A stretch of 30,059 nt of DNA from JBMNHG01 sp045627705 (GTDB lineage: Bacteria; Verrucomicrobiota; Kiritimatiellia; RFP12; JBMNHG01): the NCBI GenBank assembly GCA_045627705.1, contig JAZQOE010000002.1, forward strand, positions 1 to 30,059. Direction: 5' to 3'. The translations under genes were made by a program, and so were the position numbers. The stretch's first letter is position 1. Each line of letters opens with the position of its first letter. This document shows, one piece after another, positions 26,423 through 30,059 of this stretch. The notes below the pieces were generated by a model that was not told the origin of the DNA, ran no database searches, and worked only from the letters and a program-made list of their open reading frames with translations.

Positions 26423-27826
26423 TCAGATGTTCTCGACAAGACGTTCGGCAATGCCCGTGTAGGTCGCTGGCGTAAGCGCGGCAAGGCGGTCACGCGCCTC
26501 CTGCGGGATCGGAAGCGTAGCGATGAAGGCCGCCATCGCGGCGGCGTCGATGCGCTTTCCGCGCGTCAGCTCCTTCAGGCGCTCGTACGCATCGGCCACG
26601 CCGTAACGGCGCAAGACGGTCTGCACCGGCTCGGCGAGGACCTCCCATGCGGCGTCGAGGTCCGCGGCAAGCTTCTCCGCATCGGGATGGATCTTGCCGA
26701 GGCCCTTGCGACACGACTTGCACGCGAGCATGCAATGTCCAAAGGCCGTGCCGAGGCTGCGGAGCACAGTCGAGTCAGTGAGGCCGCGCTGCATGCGCGA
26801 GACGGGCAGTTTGCGGGCGAGATGGCCGAGGAGCGCATTCGCGATTCCAAGGTTGCCCTCGCTGTTCTCGAAGTCGATCGGGTTGACCTTGTGCGGCATG
26901 GTCGAGGAACCGACCTCGCCGGGAACGGGACGCTGTCGCAGATACCCGCGGGAAATATAGCTCCAGGCATCACGGTCGAAGTCGAGCAATACAGTGTTCC
27001 AGCGGGCAAGGGCGTCGCACAATTCGGCGATCCCATCATGCGGCTCGATCTGCGTCGTGAGAGGATTCTGCGCAAGGCCGAAGCTCGCGAGGACGCGGCG
27101 CGAAAGCGCGGGCCAATCGACATCGGGATACGCCGCGATGTGCGCGTTGTAGTTGCCCACGGCGCCGCTCATCTTCGCGGTCCACTGAAGCGAGTCAATC
27201 TGCGCCGCCTGACGGCGCAGACGCGATACGACCACCGCTATTTCCTTGCCGAGCGTCGTCGGCGAGGCCGTCTGGCCGTGGGTGCGGGCGAGCATCGAAA
27301 GCGAAGCGGTGTCGTGCGCCAGCGCGGCAAGCGCGTCCGCCACCTCGTCCTGCGCCGGACGCAGTATCGCGAGGCCATCCTTCAACTGCAGCGAATGCGA
27401 GACGTTGTTGATGTCCTCGGACGTGCAGGCGAAGTGGATGAACGGCGAAAGATCCGCCATCGAAGTGGAAGACAGACGCTGGCGGATGAAGTATTCGACA
27501 GCCTTCACATCGTGGTTGGTCGTGGCTTCAAAGCCCTTCACCGCGCGGGCGTCTTCGACGGAAAATTCGGTCGCGATCTTGTCAAGCAACGCGAGTTCAT
27601 CCGCGGAAAGCGCCCGCGCCTCGGGGATTCCAGGCTCCGCGCAAAGCCCGCGCAGCCACGCCAGCTCGACACGCACGCGACGATGGATGAGGCCCGCCTC
27701 GGAAAATACGGCGCGAAGCGGCGCAACCTGCCGCGCATAGCGGCCGTCGAGCGGCCCGAGCGCGGTTAGCGGTTCAAAGGGCAATTCTGTGGAAGAGTTC
27801 ATTGTCTTGGGAATGTTGGCCGCCAT
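26423..27826 (-). CDS. purB: Adenylosuccinate lyase
   Basis: The 467-residue enzyme performs two eliminations of fumarate in purine synthesis (SAICAR to AICAR, adenylosuccinate to AMP). It closely follows the E. coli-type lineage: LGPLDGRYARQV, TTNHDVKAVEYF, FIHFACTSEDINN, RTHGQTASPTTLGKE, GAVGNYNAHIAAYPDVDW, and the flexible signature loop GSSTMPHKVNPIDFENSEG with the catalytic Ser. Length fits. The start is uncertain: ATG at 27826 lies 11 bp after the cpaB-like gene, and a second ATG at 27802 gives a 459-residue product closer to the family N-terminus. Neither has a clear ribosome-binding site, so coupling to the upstream gene is possible. Confidence 0.95.
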   Translation of the reverse strand: MAANIPKTMNSSTELPFEPLTALGPLDGRYARQVAPLRAVFSEAGLIHRRVRVELAWLRGLCAEPGIPEARALSADELALLDKIATEFSVEDARAVKGFEATTNHDVKAVEYFIRQRLSSTSMADLSPFIHFACTSEDINNVSHSLQLKDGLAILRPAQDEVADALAALAHDTASLSMLARTHGQTASPTTLGKEIAVVVSRLRRQAAQIDSLQWTAKMSGAVGNYNAHIAAYPDVDWPALSRRVLASFGLAQNPLTTQIEPHDGIAELCDALARWNTVLLDFDRDAWSYISRGYLRQRPVPGEVGSSTMPHKVNPIDFENSEGNLGIANALLGHLARKLPVSRMQRGLTDSTVLRSLGTAFGHCMLACKSCRKGLGKIHPDAEKLAADLDAAWEVLAEPVQTVLRRYGVADAYERLKELTRGKRIDAAAMAAFIATLPIPQEARDRLAALTPATYTGIAERLVENI

Positions 27827-27837
27827 GGCCAGGCCGA

Positions 27838-28668
27838 CTACTTCTCGCGCTTGTTGCGGAGGACCTTCTGGCGATAGGTGTTGAGGTTTTCGATTTCCTC
27901 TTCGATCTTCTCGAAGTTCACGCGCGGCAGTTCCTTCTCGTAGTCAACATCGTCGGAATTGCGGAGCGCCAGGGCAAGGCGGCCCTTGATCTGCTCGGCG
28001 AAGACAAGCATCTCCGCCTCGCGGGGCGTGACCTCGAGGGTGACAGTGCTATACGATCCGCCTCCGGAGGATTCGCCATTGCGGGAATTTCCCGCCTGGG
28101 ACTTCGCCGTCTCGCGGCCGCAGGCCAGGACGGTCACATCCTGCAGGATCGTCATCGTCACAAGCTCCATCTCGCCGGGCGAGGTCTTGGACGGGAAGGT
28201 GAACGTGCCGATCACATCGACGCGGTTGTTCGGACGCACCATGCCGCTCACAGCGGCGGCGCCAGACACGTTGATCGAGATCGCGCGCATGCGGTGCGTG
28301 ATATCGCCGGCGAGGCCATTGCGAGAGGGGTCGCCGCCCTCGAGGTCGGACCAGTAGATTGGAGAGGCCGCCTGCAGCGGGGCGATTGTCTTGCGGCCGA
28401 GAATGAGGCGCAGATCCTGTTCGGGAACGGCATGCCCGCGGACGCTGCTGGCCACGACATCGAGCACCTTGATGTCGGAACGCTGCAGGATCGTGCCGGC
28501 GGGAAGATCGCGCTCGACGGCGAGAACGCCGATCTTCGCGTAGCGTCGATCGAGTTCCGCGAGACGCTTTTCGACCTTGCGATTGTTGGCGGAAAGGTAT
28601 TGCTGCGTAAGGAACATGGCGAGCAATCCCGCGACAACGGAAATGACAAGCAGTATTTTCTGTTTCAT
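27838..28668 (-). CDS. CpaB/RcpC-like Flp pilus assembly protein with SAF domain
   Basis: The 276-residue product has an N-terminal membrane anchor (MKQKILLVISVVAGLLAMF). A SAF domain follows (about 35-100, containing VERDLPAGTILQRSDIKV and a Pro-x-x-Asp-Leu stretch). A CpaB-type C-terminal half contains RAISINVSGAAAVSGMVRPNNRVDVIG and TLEVTPREAEMLVFA. CpaB/RcpC proteins sit in the periplasm and help build Flp/Tad pili. No cpaA, cpaC, cpaE, cpaF, tadB or pilin gene is in the window, so either this is an isolated copy or the rest lies elsewhere. ATG at 28668 is chosen; an ATG four codons earlier (28680) is equally possible. It appears to head the long minus-strand series and diverges from the glycosyltransferase. 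Confidence 0.85.
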   Translation of the reverse strand: MKQKILLVISVVAGLLAMFLTQQYLSANNRKVEKRLAELDRRYAKIGVLAVERDLPAGTILQRSDIKVLDVVASSVRGHAVPEQDLRLILGRKTIAPLQAASPIYWSDLEGGDPSRNGLAGDITHRMRAISINVSGAAAVSGMVRPNNRVDVIGTFTFPSKTSPGEMELVTMTILQDVTVLACGRETAKSQAGNSRNGESSGGGSYSTVTLEVTPREAEMLVFAEQIKGRLALALRNSDDVDYEKELPRVNFEKIEEEIENLNTYRQKVLRNKREK

Positions 28669-28731
28669 GGATGCCCGCATTTTACTCTTTCGCGGGTACT
28701 CGTGACATGAAAAAAACAAGGGAAATTGCAT

Positions 28732-28746
28732 TGCCATGCCATGGCA
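28732..28746. promoter_or_regulatory. Small inverted repeat in the divergent cpaB-glycosyltransferase promoter region
   Basis: TGCCAT-gcc-ATGGCA is a perfect 6-bp inverted repeat with a 3-bp spacer in the 110-bp gap between two divergent genes. This is a plausible operator for a dimeric regulator. There is no second copy in the window, and such short palindromes are common by chance. Confidence 0.2.
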
Positions 28747-28778
28747 GGAAACGATACGATTGCGAAAACGCAATGGGC

Positions 28779-29963
28779 ATGAAGTCGATAGCATTTGTTT
28801 CCCCGCGTCTGCCGGTGGGCGGCGCAATCGGCGGCGCAGAAACGCTGCTGATGCATGTTGCACGGCTCGCGCGCGGCGCGGGCTTGGACGTTACATTCCT
28901 GACGACATGCGCGAAGAGCCACGTCTCATGGGAAAACGACGTGCCAGCCGGCGAGGTCGATGTCGATGGCCTGCGCGCAATCCGCTTCCCCGTCGATCCA
29001 CGCGGCAATCTCGATGAGTTCCTGCGCGTGCAGGAGTCAATCAGCGCTGGCTGGCCTGTGAGCGACGAGCAGGAAGACGCCTGGATGCGCGGCGGCGTGA
29101 ACAGTTCGGCGATGGAAGCGCATTTGCGCGGGGCGGATGGAGCGCGCTACGACCGCGTAGTCGCCGGCCCGTATCTCTTCGGCCTTATAGACATGGCCTC
29201 CCGCGCGGCGGAGGGCAGGTTCGTACTGCTGCCATGCCTGCACGACGAACCGTTTGCGCGCATCCGGCGCGTCGCGAAGATTTTCTCATCCGCCCGTTCG
29301 TTCATCTTCAACACAGAACCCGAGCGACTGCTCGCACACCGACTTTTCCCGAATGTATTCAAAGACAAATCGCGCGGAACCGTCGTTGGCTTCCCCATGC
29401 CGGAACCGACCGGCGAAGAACCGAGCCTTCCCTCCCCCGCCGCCGACATCGGCCCGTACATCCTTTACAGCGGAAGGCGCGAACCTCTCAAGGGCACGCC
29501 GCTGCTGCTCGACTACTGGGCGGCCTTCAGGCGATTGACAGGACGCGATGTAAAACTCGTTCTTACCGGAAGCGGCCCCGTCGATGTCCCGACTGGAATG
29601 GCCGGCCACCTGATCGACCTTGGGTTCGTGAGCGAAGGCGAAAAGCGCGCGCTTATGTCGCACGCGCTGGCATTCTGCCATCCATCCGTCAACGAAAGCC
29701 TCAGCATCGTGTTGCTTGAGGCGTGGCAGGGAGGAACGCCTTGCGTGGTCCACGCGGCGGGCAATGTGCTGCGTCACCAGTGCCGCGCCGCGAATGGCGG
29801 GCTCTGGTTCCGCGACTATCCGGAATTCGCCGAGTGCATAGAATTCCTGATGGACAATCCCGACGCCGCAAGCCGCCTTGGCGAAAACGGCAGGGAGTTC
29901 GTCCGCCGCGAATACAGCCCCGAAGCCGTGACAAGGCGTTTGCTTGCCGCGCTGGAGATTTGA
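28779..29963 (+). CDS. GT-B fold glycosyltransferase, family 4-like
   Basis: The 394-residue enzyme has a typical GT-B start (MKSIAFVSPRLPVGGAIGGAE), an acceptor-binding N-terminal half, and a C-terminal half opening with PYILYSGRREPLKGTPLLL. The sugar-nucleotide motif E-x7-E is present (NESLSIVLLEAW), followed by GGTPCVV. Family 4 members add sugars to lipids, polysaccharides or small acceptors; donor and acceptor cannot be read from the sequence. The start at 28779 fits the family; alternatives at 28707 and 28773 are in frame. No strong ribosome-binding site precedes any of them. It is the only complete plus-strand gene here. It diverges from the cpaB-like gene and is followed 80 bp later by a probable terminator. 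Confidence 0.88.
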   Translation: MKSIAFVSPRLPVGGAIGGAETLLMHVARLARGAGLDVTFLTTCAKSHVSWENDVPAGEVDVDGLRAIRFPVDPRGNLDEFLRVQESISAGWPVSDEQEDAWMRGGVNSSAMEAHLRGADGARYDRVVAGPYLFGLIDMASRAAEGRFVLLPCLHDEPFARIRRVAKIFSSARSFIFNTEPERLLAHRLFPNVFKDKSRGTVVGFPMPEPTGEEPSLPSPAADIGPYILYSGRREPLKGTPLLLDYWAAFRRLTGRDVKLVLTGSGPVDVPTGMAGHLIDLGFVSEGEKRALMSHALAFCHPSVNESLSIVLLEAWQGGTPCVVHAAGNVLRHQCRAANGGLWFRDYPEFAECIEFLMDNPDAASRLGENGREFVRREYSPEAVTRRLLAALEI

Positions 29964-30043
29964 TGGCGCTCTAGGCGTCTAGGATTTCTAGCGTTGCCAG
30001 ATATCCTACGTATGCCATCTGCGACTACTTCCGCCTTAATCCA

Positions 30044-30059
30044 TAAAAAAAACGGCGCG
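30044..30059 (+). terminator. Probable terminator after the glycosyltransferase, cut by the window end
   Basis: A run of As followed by CGGCGCG reaches the last base. This equals the first half of the A6-CGGCGCGCCG-T6 palindrome at 21327-21348, so the missing bases are expected to be CCG followed by Ts. It lies about 80 bp after the glycosyltransferase stop codon, where a terminator is expected. The rest of the 29964-30043 gap shows no gene. Confidence 0.45.

Overview
The window looks like chromosomal DNA of a Gram-negative, GC-rich bacterium. My best guess is a member of the PVC group (Verrucomicrobiota/Kiritimatiellota-like). The reasons are membrane-spanning Ser/Thr kinases fused to FGE-sulfatase-like domains, a DUF2723-TPR giant membrane protein, planctomycete/verrucomicrobial-style zinc ribbons, an outer-membrane barrel with a C-terminal Phe, and mraY, murD and ftsW scattered among unrelated genes. 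This is inference from gene content; there is no rRNA gene to settle it.

Layout. Nearly everything reads on the minus strand. The exceptions are a 32-residue protein tail at the left edge (possibly the end of a transposase) and a glycosyltransferase at the right edge. Minus-strand genes are listed here from low to high coordinate. At 0.2-5.5 kb lie two tandem paralogous receptor-like Ser/Thr kinases with a C-terminal FGE-like domain. Each has its own copy of a conserved promoter that would give an almost leaderless mRNA. Next are an unnamed six-helix membrane protein (5.7-6.3 kb), a DUF2723/TPR membrane protein (6.4-9.6 kb), an exported Pro/Glu/Val-rich protein (9.7-10.6 kb) and a URO-D-like protein (10.7-11.7 kb). 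Then come MraY (11.8-12.9 kb), a DUF493-like small protein and a VOC/glyoxalase-fold protein (13.0-13.7 kb). These are followed by an SGNH hydrolase with a damaged start (13.9-14.8 kb) and an alginate-export-like porin (14.8-16.2 kb).

The right half (16.4-28.7 kb) is a long minus-strand series. In transcription order it is cpaB-like, purB, HIT hydrolase, HU-like/zinc-ribbon protein, SNF2 helicase, murD, LysM lipoprotein, ftsW and cysNC. Many intergenic gaps are 10-40 bp, and murD/lysM overlap as ATGA, so much of it is probably co-transcribed. A good intrinsic terminator sits between lysM and ftsW, and a perfect 22-bp terminator-like palindrome lies inside murD. Expression of ftsW and cysNC may therefore depend on read-through. 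The divergent glycosyltransferase gene ends just before what appears to be a further copy of the same palindrome, cut by the window edge.

Themes. Envelope building (MraY, MurD, FtsW, LysM lipoprotein, porin, glycosyltransferase) is mixed with housekeeping metabolism (PurB, CysNC). The kinase pair is the strongest candidate for an unusual signalling system. Its two copies are close to identical over part of the FGE-like domain but diverge sharply in the final ~45 residues, where ligand-binding loops of this fold lie. The HU-like/zinc-ribbon fusion is the second most unusual protein. No tRNA, rRNA, CRISPR array or intact mobile element was seen. No gene-free stretch exceeds about 240 bp.
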